A stretch of DNA of 64,000 nt from the NCBI RefSeq assembly GCF_000425785.1, contig NZ_AUEC01000019.1, positions 1-64,000 of the forward strand, given 5' to 3'. Within the stretch, counting starts at the first letter, position 1. Every line of letters starts with the position of its first letter. Positions 53,427 to 62,050 of the stretch are shown here, one piece after another. The position numbers and the translations under genes are program-made. A model generated the notes under the pieces. The model was not told the origin of the DNA. It saw only the letters and a list, made by a program, of their open reading frames with translations, and searched no databases. Source of the stretch: Pseudomonas taiwanensis DSM 21245 (GTDB taxonomy: Bacteria > Pseudomonadota > Gammaproteobacteria > Pseudomonadales > Pseudomonadaceae).

Positions 53427-54782
53427 GTGCTTAAAAGTCACAAGGGCAGTTGCCTGCCGTCCATTTTAATGCTGCTGGTTTCATCGGTACTCACCCATTC
53501 GGCGTTTGCCGGGTCGACTGAAGAAACAAACGACACGGTCGGCCAAGCGTCCAAGGCACCGGCACCTTACAGTTGTGAATACTTTGACCAGTTTCTCTCG
53601 CGGGCGACCGCTGTCATCCGCCCTCAATCGAACTGTGAGTCGCTGCTTGGCGATGCCGGCGGCATTCGCTCCGAACTGGCCGACCGGGGTATCGGCGCAC
53701 AGCTGACCTGGAACCCGATGGGGCTTTACGACCTGAAAGGTCAGAACCGCGACCCGCAAGAATACGGCGGGCAGAATTTCACCTACAGCCAGAGTGTCGC
53801 CCTGACCTTGACCTATGACCTTGAGCGCATCGGCTTCAGCAAGGATGCACAGCTGACATTCACGCCGCAGGTGCAGACATCCAACTACCAACAGGGCTAC
53901 CCAAGGTTGCACAACGTCGCGATTCTCGCGGTCAACCAGCCGTTCAACGACGGCAAGCTGGAGCTGCAATACGGCTTCTACCCCCTGATTCGCCAGTTCT
54001 ACGGCATGATTCTGGGCGGTAACTCGGCATCGGCGGCCCTTGGTCCGACCAGCGTGATACCGGTTCAGGTGGGCCTGAGCCTGAACGCACCGACGCCGTC
54101 ATTCGATGTCACCTTCCGCGACGACAGCAAACGCTGGTACAACCATTCCTCCATCAGCCGAAGCATGACACCTGAAGGGTTCCTGGCCGATGTGCAAAAG
54201 AACCCCTATGGCTTGAAGTGGCACGTGGATGGCGCCAATCCCCTGTTCGTCAATGAGTTCGGCTACAAAGTCCAGCCCGGTCAGGGCAGCCATTCGCATT
54301 GGTTCCGAGCCGGGCTGATCTATAACACATCGCACTACACCTATTTGAAGACGCAGCAGCCGACCGACAGTAACTACGGTGCGTATGTTGCCAATACGAT
54401 CCAGTTGACCACCCCCAGCCCGGGTACTGCGCAAGGGTTGTACCTGGATACCAAGGCAAGCTGGGCGCCAAAGGACCGCAACGCTTACAACGGCGATGTC
54501 CAGTTCACGTTATTTGACATCGGCCTGTTTCCGGGGCGGCCTCGTGATATGACATCCATTGGCTTTACCCGCTCATTTATCAGTAAGGACTTTCGCGACG
54601 TAATGGGCGAACGAGGTTTGGCGCCCGCCGATACTATTACCGCCGTCTCACTTTCCCACGCCTTCCGGGTCACCAAGGGTATCTATTGGATCAACGGGTT
54701 TACGTATCAGGATAATCCAACGTTAGTGCCCAAGCGCGGGGATGCCTTCTTGTGGCAGACCAGCATGTATTGGAACTTCTAG
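53427..54782 (+). CDS. Carbohydrate-selective porin, OprB family
   Basis: 451 residues starting at GTG 53427 after GGGAG. The signal peptide (LPSILMLLVSSVLTHSAFA) is cleaved before GSTEE. The mature beta-barrel has the OprB marks: the LLGDAGGIRSELADRGI opening, repeated amphipathic strands, and a C-terminal aromatic end (SMYWNF) typical of outer-membrane proteins. It is divergent from the GMC operon with a 248-base gap that holds a CGTTTCAAACG palindrome at 53220-53230. The likely role is to let sugars or glycosides cross the outer membrane for the cluster. Confidence 0.87.
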   Translation: MLKSHKGSCLPSILMLLVSSVLTHSAFAGSTEETNDTVGQASKAPAPYSCEYFDQFLSRATAVIRPQSNCESLLGDAGGIRSELADRGIGAQLTWNPMGLYDLKGQNRDPQEYGGQNFTYSQSVALTLTYDLERIGFSKDAQLTFTPQVQTSNYQQGYPRLHNVAILAVNQPFNDGKLELQYGFYPLIRQFYGMILGGNSASAALGPTSVIPVQVGLSLNAPTPSFDVTFRDDSKRWYNHSSISRSMTPEGFLADVQKNPYGLKWHVDGANPLFVNEFGYKVQPGQGSHSHWFRAGLIYNTSHYTYLKTQQPTDSNYGAYVANTIQLTTPSPGTAQGLYLDTKASWAPKDRNAYNGDVQFTLFDIGLFPGRPRDMTSIGFTRSFISKDFRDVMGERGLAPADTITAVSLSHAFRVTKGIYWINGFTYQDNPTLVPKRGDAFLWQTSMYWNF

Positions 54783-54915
54783 GTGGGGACTTTATAGGGT
54801 AGAGCACGTGCTTAGTTGGTGAATGTGAAAAGTGCCTGCATGTTTCAAGGGCGTGTGTGGCCGTGTAATCTGTACGGGGCATCAACCCGGCCCGCTAACA
54901 ACAAGGTACAGACGG

Positions 54916-55854
54916 TTGAAACTTCACCAACTCAAGGCGCTGGTCGCCATCCATAACGCAGGCAGCATCCTTGAAGCCTCCAAGCTCATGCACATCACGC
55001 AGCCCGCATTGAGCCGTTCGATCAAGGAGCTGGAACGGGAGGTTGGCTTTACCCTGTTGCAGCGCTCGCACAAAGGCATGGCGCTCACCGAGGAAGGCAA
55101 GCGCGTCATTCGCCATGCCAACCTCGTGGTGGAGAGTATCCGGCGCCTGCAGATCGAAGCTGCGAGCATTCAGGATGCCGCGCTGGGCGCGGTATCCATC
55201 GGGGTCACTTCGCTGACTGCGATGCTCGACGGTGTCGATGAGAGCATCCTGGCCTTTCGGCGTAAGTACCCGAGGGTGAAGATCACCATCACCGACTTGC
55301 GGCCGTCCCAGATCCTGCAGCGGTTGCGCGATGGCAGCCTCGATTTCGCCATTACCTCCCAGCAGCCGCTGAGCCGTATGAGTCTGGATTGGGAGGCACT
55401 GGGCAGTATCAAGGGCAGGGTGATCTGCCATGCGTCGAATCAGCAGAAGTTCGCCAAGTCGCTGCGCACCTTGCAGTATGCCAACTGGATCAGCCTGGAT
55501 GAACTGTCGGACCAGGCGTCGCAGTTTCATCAGTTGTTCGAAAGCAATGGCCTTCGGGTGCCGCAGAACACCGTCGAATGCACCTCCGTGATGATGGCGC
55601 TCAAGCTGCTTCAGAACACCGAATCGTTGATGACGATCAGTGAGCTGGCCGTGGACCAGGGGTTCACCTTTGGCGTCGAGTGCGACTACGTGGCCATGCC
55701 GGTGCAGGAGCTGATTCCGGACTACCCCATCAATTTGGTCTGCATCGACCGCCATAGCCTTACGGCACCTGCCCAGGAGCTGTTCCACAGCTTGCGCGGG
55801 CAGGTGCTCAGGCAAACTCGCCCGGTACCCTCAGAAGTGGTAGTACATTCCTAG
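54916..55854 (+). CDS. LysR-type transcriptional regulator (TTG start)
   Basis: 312 residues if started at TTG 54916, preceded by AAGGT. This gives the standard LysR N-terminus LKLHQLKALVAIHNAGSILEAS with the HTH ALSRSIKELEREVGFTLL. Any ATG or GTG start further upstream adds 28 unrelated residues. The C-terminus overlaps the convergent porin gene by 24 bases. Candidate targets are the OprB gene before it and the porin or MHS transporter after it. Confidence 0.83.
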   Translation: MKLHQLKALVAIHNAGSILEASKLMHITQPALSRSIKELEREVGFTLLQRSHKGMALTEEGKRVIRHANLVVESIRRLQIEAASIQDAALGAVSIGVTSLTAMLDGVDESILAFRRKYPRVKITITDLRPSQILQRLRDGSLDFAITSQQPLSRMSLDWEALGSIKGRVICHASNQQKFAKSLRTLQYANWISLDELSDQASQFHQLFESNGLRVPQNTVECTSVMMALKLLQNTESLMTISELAVDQGFTFGVECDYVAMPVQELIPDYPINLVCIDRHSLTAPAQELFHSLRGQVLRQTRPVPSEVVVHS

Positions 55855-56961
55855 CGCGACATTGCTTGGATCATCGCCAACCTGGTCCACCGGTGTGCCG
55901 GCGTAGGTGACCGACGAAGCTCGCTGGTTGACGATCCTGCCGAGTCGCCCATAGATGGCCCAACGCGGGGTGATGAAATGGTCATAGCCGATCATCACCC
56001 CGGTTGCGTCCTTGTCGCCGGCGCTGACTTGGCGTTGCATCACGGCCAGACGCAGGACGTCCCGATTGCCGACCGGTGCCAGCACGCCGAAGGTGTACAG
56101 CGTGGTGCTGGGCGTACCGGACTGGTCCACCTCCTGGCGTTGCCAGGTCATGCTGGTGGACAACGGGCCGAAGTCATAGAACGCTGACAGGCTCTTGTAG
56201 TGGTTGGCCGTCTGCCGGGAGACGCCACCGTCGTCATACGGATCGCTGTAGTACAGGTTGTAGGAGGCCAGCAGCATGACCTGGCTGTTGCGGTACTGCA
56301 ACTTGGCACCGCCGCCACGGACGGTGCGCCCCGCGCTGGCGGCATCATCGAAGCCGAAGCTCAGTGCGGTGCCGATGCTGAAACCGTCCAGGTTCGGGCT
56401 GGTATAGGCCAGGGTGTGCTTGGGGCGCAGGTCCAGGTAATAGGCGCCCTTGCCAGCGGCAGGCAGGGCCAGGTAGGTGTAAGGCGAGCCGTAGGTGGCC
56501 AGGAACGGGTCGGCGTAGGTGGGCGTGCTCATGCTGTAGGTCTTGCCGAACTCGAGCTTGCCCAGGGTTCGCGAGCGCAGGGCGATCGTTGCCAGGCGCA
56601 GACTTCCAATGCTGTCCCAGGTTGCGTCCAGGGCTTTGCCGTTGATGTTGAAGCCCTCTTCGACGTCGAGCTCCAGCACCGTATCGGGGCTGAGCCCCTT
56701 GCGGGCATACAACCCGAGCTTGTTGGTCCATGCGCCGCCCCCGGCCAGCCGGTAGCCCGAATGGTGCTGCGAATCGTGATAGCTGGCGAATGCATCCACG
56801 GTGCCATAGACCTTGAGTTGGTCATCGAAACCGTAATCCACGCCGTAGTAACCAAAACCTGGCGCAAGGCGATCGAGCGCCGGAAAGCCTTCGGCTTGCG
56901 CCTGAACGGCCAGGCAAGCCCCTTGGATCATCAACAGCAACGACGTCATGCGAGTGTTCAT
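55831..56961 (-). CDS. General outer-membrane porin (Gram-negative trimeric type)
   Basis: 376 residues. The signal peptide MNTRMTSLLLMIQGACLAVQAQA precedes a barrel with the FGYYGVDYGFDDQLKVYGTVDAF opening, noted as VYGTVDAFASYHD, and repeated beta strands ending in GMYYHF with C-terminal Phe, the BAM recognition end. It resembles porins of the OmpC/Burkholderia type rather than OprB or OprD. It is convergent with the LysR gene (24-base overlap) and divergent from the MHS transporter, so it may provide outer-membrane entry for the substrate of that transporter and the amidohydrolase. Confidence 0.85.
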   Translation of the reverse strand: MNTRMTSLLLMIQGACLAVQAQAEGFPALDRLAPGFGYYGVDYGFDDQLKVYGTVDAFASYHDSQHHSGYRLAGGGAWTNKLGLYARKGLSPDTVLELDVEEGFNINGKALDATWDSIGSLRLATIALRSRTLGKLEFGKTYSMSTPTYADPFLATYGSPYTYLALPAAGKGAYYLDLRPKHTLAYTSPNLDGFSIGTALSFGFDDAASAGRTVRGGGAKLQYRNSQVMLLASYNLYYSDPYDDGGVSRQTANHYKSLSAFYDFGPLSTSMTWQRQEVDQSGTPSTTLYTFGVLAPVGNRDVLRLAVMQRQVSAGDKDATGVMIGYDHFITPRWAIYGRLGRIVNQRASSVTYAGTPVDQVGDDPSNVALGMYYHF

Positions 56962-57333
56962 TCACGACTCCAAGCCAGCACAGTGATGTGTGCCCGTAGC
57001 GTCGGTGAACGGAACGTTTCAGCGTGATTGCTTATTCGGCCATGTCATGCCGTTTGGTTAATAGCAGCTTCACGCGGCGTTGTGTTTCGCGGGAGCGCCG
57101 TTTCTACAGAGGCTGCCAAGCCGCCGAGAAGCGGCCCTTCAGGCGCGGTTCGGTGGGCATAATTGGGGCGGTGTGGCGAGGCAGGGCAAACTGTGCGCTA
57201 GCTCAGGGCAAATTGGCCAACCACCGATGAGGCCAATTAACCAGAGGTTAGCTTCATGCCGAAACTGCAAGTGTGTTGAGTGCCCGATTGGCAGATATTC
57301 GTTGCACGCCGCGATTTGCCATCGGAGACAACA
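56962..57333. promoter_or_regulatory. Divergent control region between porin and MHS transporter, with a strong inverted repeat
   Basis: 372 bases without a credible gene. The inverted repeat AATTGGCC (57211-57218) / GGCCAATT (57231-57238), with a 12-base spacer, lies about 95 bases before the transporter ATG and ~250 bases before the porin start. It has the size of a LysR or similar operator and is a likely control point for both transcripts. A second small dyad TTAACC/GGTTAG overlaps its right edge. Confidence 0.55.
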
Positions 57334-58635
57334 ATGACCAGAACGCCCCCCGCGCCGTCAGTCGTGCAGACAGGCCCGCATTCAGCCGCGAAAGCATCCT
57401 CCTCCCGCAAAACCTTGATCGCGTGCTCGTTGGGCAACGCGCTGGAGATGTACGACTTTACGATCTACAGCTTTTTCGCTGTGCTGATCGGCAAGCACTT
57501 TTTCCCCTCCGACTCGGCGATGGCTTCATTGCTCATGTCGCTGGCCACCTTTGGCGTCGGTTTCCTGATGCGACCGGTCGGGGCGATGGTCATCGGTCGC
57601 TACGCCGATCGGCATGGACGCAAGGCAGCATTGAGCCTGACCCTCGGGCTGATGACCCTGGGCACCGGGCTGATCGCCTTCGCGCCGACGTATTCGCAGA
57701 TAGGTATTTTCGCGACCTTGCTGCTGGTGGCGGGCCGGCTCATCCAGGGCATGTCGGCGGGCGGGGAAGTCGGCACCGCGTCGGTGTTCCTGATGGAATC
57801 CAGTGCAGTGAGCAACCGTTGCCGCAATGTCAGCTGGCAGGCCGCCAGCCAGGGTTACGCCGCATTGGTGGGAGCAGGCTTTGGCGTTGCCCTCAACCAG
57901 TTGCTCGACCCCGCTGCCCTTGAAAGCTGGGGGTGGCGAATACCGTTCATCTTCGGGCTGCTGATCGGTCCGGTCGGCTGGTACATTCGCACGCGTTTGC
58001 CCGAAACCCACGACACAGGGCCTGCGCAGAAGGCCGAGCGGGGGCTCGACGCCGAGCTGCTCAAGCGTATCGGCCTAGGCATCGGCCTGATGGCCAGTTC
58101 GACCATAGGCATGTACCTGTTCGTGTTCTACATGCCCACCTACCTGACCACGGCGTTGCATTACCCGCCGGGCAGCGCCATGGCCATTGCCTGTATCAGC
58201 AGCGGTTGCATGGCAATCATCTGCCCGTTGGCTGGCCGATTCGCGGACAAGTATCAACTCAGGAAGCGCCTGCTGGCGTGGACGGTTGCGACGCCGGTGG
58301 TGCTGATACTGCCGGTGTTCCACCTGCTTGGCGAAGTGCGACACACAGGCCTGGCCATGATGTGCGTAGCCATCCTGATCCTGCCGACCTGCATCGGTGC
58401 CGGTGCGTTCTTCGCATTGATCATGGAAGGTTTTCCCAAAGCTCGGCGCTCCTTCGGCACCTCAGTCAGCTATAGCCTGGGGGTGACGATCTTCGGTGGT
58501 TTTTCGCCGCTGGTGGCTACCTGGTTGATTGGCGTGATGGGCACCGCGCTGGCGCCAGCCTATTTCCTATTGGCTGGGGGCGTCGTCAGCCTGGCCTGCC
58601 TCAAACATTTCCCTGAAAACAAAGGATGCGCGTGA
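57334..58635 (+). CDS. MFS transporter, metabolite:H+ symporter (MHS) family
   Basis: 433 residues, 12 helices, from ATG 57334 (CGGAGA upstream). MHS marks are the GNALEMYDFTIYSFFAVLIGKHFFP helix 1, noted as GNALEMYDFTIYSF, the loop RYADRHGRKAALSL, and helix 4 with QGMSAGGEVGTASVFLME. Only one base separates its stop from the amidohydrolase ATG, so both are in one operon and the transporter probably imports the amidohydrolase substrate. Confidence 0.88.
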   Translation: MTRTPPAPSVVQTGPHSAAKASSSRKTLIACSLGNALEMYDFTIYSFFAVLIGKHFFPSDSAMASLLMSLATFGVGFLMRPVGAMVIGRYADRHGRKAALSLTLGLMTLGTGLIAFAPTYSQIGIFATLLLVAGRLIQGMSAGGEVGTASVFLMESSAVSNRCRNVSWQAASQGYAALVGAGFGVALNQLLDPAALESWGWRIPFIFGLLIGPVGWYIRTRLPETHDTGPAQKAERGLDAELLKRIGLGIGLMASSTIGMYLFVFYMPTYLTTALHYPPGSAMAIACISSGCMAIICPLAGRFADKYQLRKRLLAWTVATPVVLILPVFHLLGEVRHTGLAMMCVAILILPTCIGAGAFFALIMEGFPKARRSFGTSVSYSLGVTIFGGFSPLVATWLIGVMGTALAPAYFLLAGGVVSLACLKHFPENKGCA

Positions 58636-58636
58636 C

Positions 58637-59821
58637 ATGGGTACTTTCCAGAGCAAGCAACCTCGGCCCTCGTCTGCAGAGCTGGATGAGTTCGTCATGC
58701 TTCGTCGGCAGATCCATGCTGCGCCGGAACTGGGCGGCGACACCCCCAATACCGCCGCATTGGTGGCCGACAGGCTGCAGGCCTGGGGCTATGAGGTGCA
58801 TCGCAATGTCGGTGGGCATGGTGTGGTCGGCGTATTGAAAGCAGGGGACAGCCCACGCAGCATTGGCTTGCGGGCCGACATGGACGCATTGCCCATGAGC
58901 GAAAAGAATCGCTTCGAGCATGCCAGCAAGATTCCCGGGCGCATGCATGCCTGTGGCCATGACGGGCATACCGCGATCCTGCTGGCCGCCGCTGCGCAAC
59001 TGGCCGAGACGCGTGACTTCGATGGCACGGTGAATGTGATCTTCCAGCCTGACGAGGAAGGTCTGGGCGGGGCCAAGGCGATGATCGACGACGGCCTGTT
59101 CGAGCGCTTCCCATGCGACTCGGTGTACGCATTACACAATATGCCTGGCCTGCCAGTGGGTACCTGCGTGGTGCAGGCCGGGCCTACCATGGCGTCCTCT
59201 GAGCGGGTGAGCATTCGCATTACCGGCAAAGGCGGGCACGGTGCGATGCCGGAGCTGTCGGTGGACCCGGTGATGGCGTTGAACAGCCTGATCAGCGGCA
59301 TCCAGACCATCAAGTCGCGCAACCTGAGCGTGGATGAATATGCGGTCATCAGCATCGGCATGATCCAAGCCGGCACCGTCTACAACATCATCCCTGACGA
59401 GGCCTGCATGCTGTTGAGCGTGCGCACCGACACGGCCCAGACCCAACACAAGATCAACCGCCGCATCGACGCTCTGGTCAAGGGGCATGCCGAGAGTTTC
59501 GGCGTGGCGATCGATGTGCAATTCACCCAACTGGCGCCCGCACTGTGCAACAGCGACCACGAAAGCACGTTGCTCCGTGAAAGCCTGAGGCCTTTGTTCG
59601 CCGACGGCTCAGTGCTGGACAAAATGCCCAGCAAGGTCATGGGCACCGAAGACTTCGCCTACATGCTGGAGGCGCGGCCAGGCTGTTACTTCATGTTGGG
59701 CAATGGTACGGGCGAGTTCCATGGATGCTCGGTGCACAATCCTCATTACGACTTCAACGATGCGCTGGTGAAGATTGGCGCCGATTGTTGGGTAAAGTGG
59801 GTCCAGGACTACTTGCGCTGA
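58637..59821 (+). CDS. M20-family amidohydrolase / N-acyl-amino acid hydrolase
   Basis: 394-residue cytoplasmic metal-dependent amidohydrolase of the M20D (hippurate hydrolase/IAA-amino acid hydrolase) type. Metal and catalytic residues appear in LRADMDALPM, MHACGHDGH, FQPDEEGLGG and GTEDFAYM. The dimerisation domain lies between about 190 and 300. The substrate is probably an N-acylated amino acid, such as N-benzoyl- or indole-acetyl-amino acids. It follows the MHS transporter directly. Confidence 0.88.
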   Translation: MGTFQSKQPRPSSAELDEFVMLRRQIHAAPELGGDTPNTAALVADRLQAWGYEVHRNVGGHGVVGVLKAGDSPRSIGLRADMDALPMSEKNRFEHASKIPGRMHACGHDGHTAILLAAAAQLAETRDFDGTVNVIFQPDEEGLGGAKAMIDDGLFERFPCDSVYALHNMPGLPVGTCVVQAGPTMASSERVSIRITGKGGHGAMPELSVDPVMALNSLISGIQTIKSRNLSVDEYAVISIGMIQAGTVYNIIPDEACMLLSVRTDTAQTQHKINRRIDALVKGHAESFGVAIDVQFTQLAPALCNSDHESTLLRESLRPLFADGSVLDKMPSKVMGTEDFAYMLEARPGCYFMLGNGTGEFHGCSVHNPHYDFNDALVKIGADCWVKWVQDYLR

Positions 59822-59978
59822 TGGTGGATGGGCGCGGTTTAACTGCCAACGCTGTCACGCGCGGTTCCCACGGACACTGCTGGTACGCCTGAGGCGCGGG
59901 TGGTCTTTTGGCTTTAGCAGACGATACTTCTCTGTACAGGCGGGCGCATAGCCGGTGGCGCACCGCGGGAGGTGTCAG

Positions 59979-60923
59979 GTGAACAAGCTATCAATCGTGG
60001 GTGCTGGGATGGTGGGTGAGGCGGCGGCTCAGGCCATCGCCCGGGAAGAGTTGTGCAGCGAGTTGGTGTTGATCGATGTGCAGGGTGATCTGGCACGGGG
60101 CAAGGCACTGGATGTGTGGCAGGCGGCGGTCGAGTCAGGGTCTGATACCCGGGTTTACGGCGGGGCCGATGCCCAATGCCTGCAGGGCTCCGACCTGGTG
60201 GTGATAACGGCCGGTGTGCCGCGCAAGCCCGGCCAGTCGCGTCAGGATGTGTTGAGCGTCAACCTGCCGATTCTCGATGGCATCATGCGGGATATCCAGC
60301 AGCATGCGCCAGCCGCCACGGTACTGGTGGTGTCCAATCCGGTCGACGTACTGACCTATCGGGCCTGGTCCCTCAGCGGGCTGGGGCGCAACAAGGTATT
60401 TGGGCAGGCAGGGGTGCTCGATACCGCACGCATGAAGTGTTTCATCGCCGAGGAAACCGGCTTTTCAGCGCGGGATATCACCGCGCTGGTGCTGGGCGGG
60501 CATGGCGATAGCATGGTGCCGTTGATGCGCTATTGCGCGGTCGGTTCGGTGCCGTTGTCCCACTTCCTGTCGGACGAGCAGATAGCGCGGATCGTGCAGC
60601 GCACACGGCAGGGCGGTGGCGAGATCCTCGGCTTGAAAAAATCGGGCAGCGCCTGCGATGCGCCGGGCGTGGCCATTGCGCGGATGGTGGACGCCATCGC
60701 TTACGGACGGCGCAGTATCGTGCCGACGGTCGCGATGCTTGAGGGCGAGTACGGGCGCACGGGTATCGCCATGGGCGTCCCATGCGTACTGGCAGCGGAC
60801 GGGATTTCGCAGGTGATCGAGTTGCCTCTGGATACCCGGGAACAGGCGATGTTCGACCACTCCGCCGACCAGGTAGCGCGTGATATCGCTGAGATGAACG
60901 CACTGGTGAGCGGGACGGCATGA
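59979..60923 (+). CDS. Malate dehydrogenase of the lactate-dehydrogenase-like family
   Basis: 314 residues from GTG 59979, with GGGAGG 6 bases upstream. The NAD loop is IVGAGMVGEAAAQ. The active-site loop TAGVPRKPGQSRQD has Arg at the malate-specific position (lactate dehydrogenases carry Gln there). The catalytic His is in LGGHGDSMVPL. It belongs to the LDH-like MDH group (about 310 residues), not the E. coli Mdh group. The 157-base gap upstream shows no gene. It sits alone between the amidohydrolase and the small Cys-rich gene. Confidence 0.85.
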   Translation: MNKLSIVGAGMVGEAAAQAIAREELCSELVLIDVQGDLARGKALDVWQAAVESGSDTRVYGGADAQCLQGSDLVVITAGVPRKPGQSRQDVLSVNLPILDGIMRDIQQHAPAATVLVVSNPVDVLTYRAWSLSGLGRNKVFGQAGVLDTARMKCFIAEETGFSARDITALVLGGHGDSMVPLMRYCAVGSVPLSHFLSDEQIARIVQRTRQGGGEILGLKKSGSACDAPGVAIARMVDAIAYGRRSIVPTVAMLEGEYGRTGIAMGVPCVLAADGISQVIELPLDTREQAMFDHSADQVARDIAEMNALVSGTA

Positions 60924-61014
60924 GGGTGCAATGGCCCTGGGATTAAACCTTCGCGTCAGCGCGCAGTCAGTTGCAGTAACAAGCCTCGTTTGGTGATGGC
61001 TGGAGGGGTAGCTG

Positions 61015-61152
61015 ATGAAACTCGTCTGCTTGCTGCGTGGTTGCCAGTGGCGCACGGTGATGACCCGTGAAGTCGCGGGTCTCGAATGCCAGTGTTGCGA
61101 GCGCTGCGGCGCCCTGCGCTACAGCAGCGCTGGCGATCCGTTCAACCCATAG
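61015..61152 (+). CDS. Small Cys-rich protein, 45 aa (PSPA7_2676-like family)
   Basis: ATG 61015 behind GGAGG. The 45-residue product begins MKLVCLLRGCQWR and carries a CQCCERCGALR cluster, giving six Cys in all, arranged as CxxxxxC and CxCCxxC. It looks like the family of short Cys-rich proteins found in Pseudomonas, with a zinc-knuckle-like pattern, but the function is unknown. The stop codon TAG overlaps the AGGAGG ribosome site of ku, so the two genes are probably co-expressed. It is easily missed because of its length. Confidence 0.7.
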   Translation: MKLVCLLRGCQWRTVMTREVAGLECQCCERCGALRYSSAGDPFNP

Positions 61153-61161
61153 GAGGTCAGC

Positions 61162-62004
61162 ATGGCGCGGGCCATCTGGAAAGGCGCGATCAGTTTCGGC
61201 TTGGTGCACATCCCAGTTTCGCTCAATACGGCGGTGCGTACCGAGCGGGTCGATTTCGACTGGCTCGACAAGCGCAGCATGGAGCCGGTGGGCTACAAAC
61301 GGGTGAACAAGGTCACTGGCAAGGACATCGACAAGGAAAACATCGTCAAGGGCGTGGAGTATGAGAAAGGTCGCTATGTGGTGATCAGCGAGGAAGAGAT
61401 TCGCGCCGCGCGGCCTGAGGCGACCCAAACCATCGACATCTTCTCCTTCGTCGACGCCGGCGACATCCCGCTGCAGCACTTTGACACCCCTTACTATCTG
61501 AGCCCCGACCGCCGTGGTGGCAAGGTCTACGCACTGTTGCGCGAAACCCTGGAAAGCACCGGCAAGGTGGCGTTGGCGACGGTGGTGCTGCACACCCGTC
61601 AGCACCTTGCGTTGCTGCGGCCGCTGGACGATGCCCTGGTGATGATCACCCTGCGCTGGCCCGAGGAGGTGCGCAGCATTGAAACCCTGGAGTTGGACAA
61701 GAGCGTGACCGAAGCCAAGGTCGACAAGCGCGAACTGGACATGGCCAAGCGGCTGGTCGAGGACATGAGCGGGCCGTGGTCCCCGGATGAGTACCACGAT
61801 GCGTTTCGCCAGACCATTCTTGACCTGGTGGAGGAAAAGGCCAGCAAAGGCAAGATCGAGACGGTGGAGAAGGGCGAAGGTACCCGTACGGAGAAAGGCG
61901 CCGACATCATCGACCTCACCGAACTGCTCAAGCGCAGCCTGGGCGGCGGCAAGACCGTCAAGGGCAAGAAATCGACGACCAAACGCTCGCGCAAGGCGTC
62001 ATGA
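61162..62004 (+). CDS. ku: Ku protein, non-homologous end joining
   Basis: 280-residue bacterial Ku homodimer subunit that binds DNA double-strand ends and recruits LigD. The family start MARAIWKGAISFGLVHIPVSL is present, shown here as ARAIWKGAISFGLVHIPV, with the core TPYYLSPDRRGGKVYALLRE and ALLRPLDDALVM. The lysine-rich tail (GGKTVKGKKSTTKRSRKAS) matches the extended C-terminus that aids DNA binding. ATG 61162 follows AGGAGG. No ligD lies in the window. Confidence 0.93.
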   Translation: MARAIWKGAISFGLVHIPVSLNTAVRTERVDFDWLDKRSMEPVGYKRVNKVTGKDIDKENIVKGVEYEKGRYVVISEEEIRAARPEATQTIDIFSFVDAGDIPLQHFDTPYYLSPDRRGGKVYALLRETLESTGKVALATVVLHTRQHLALLRPLDDALVMITLRWPEEVRSIETLELDKSVTEAKVDKRELDMAKRLVEDMSGPWSPDEYHDAFRQTILDLVEEKASKGKIETVEKGEGTRTEKGADIIDLTELLKRSLGGGKTVKGKKSTTKRSRKAS

Positions 62005-62050
62005 GGGCGACGGGTCGCCCCCATGCTGTGCAATCAGGCTGTAGCGTGAC

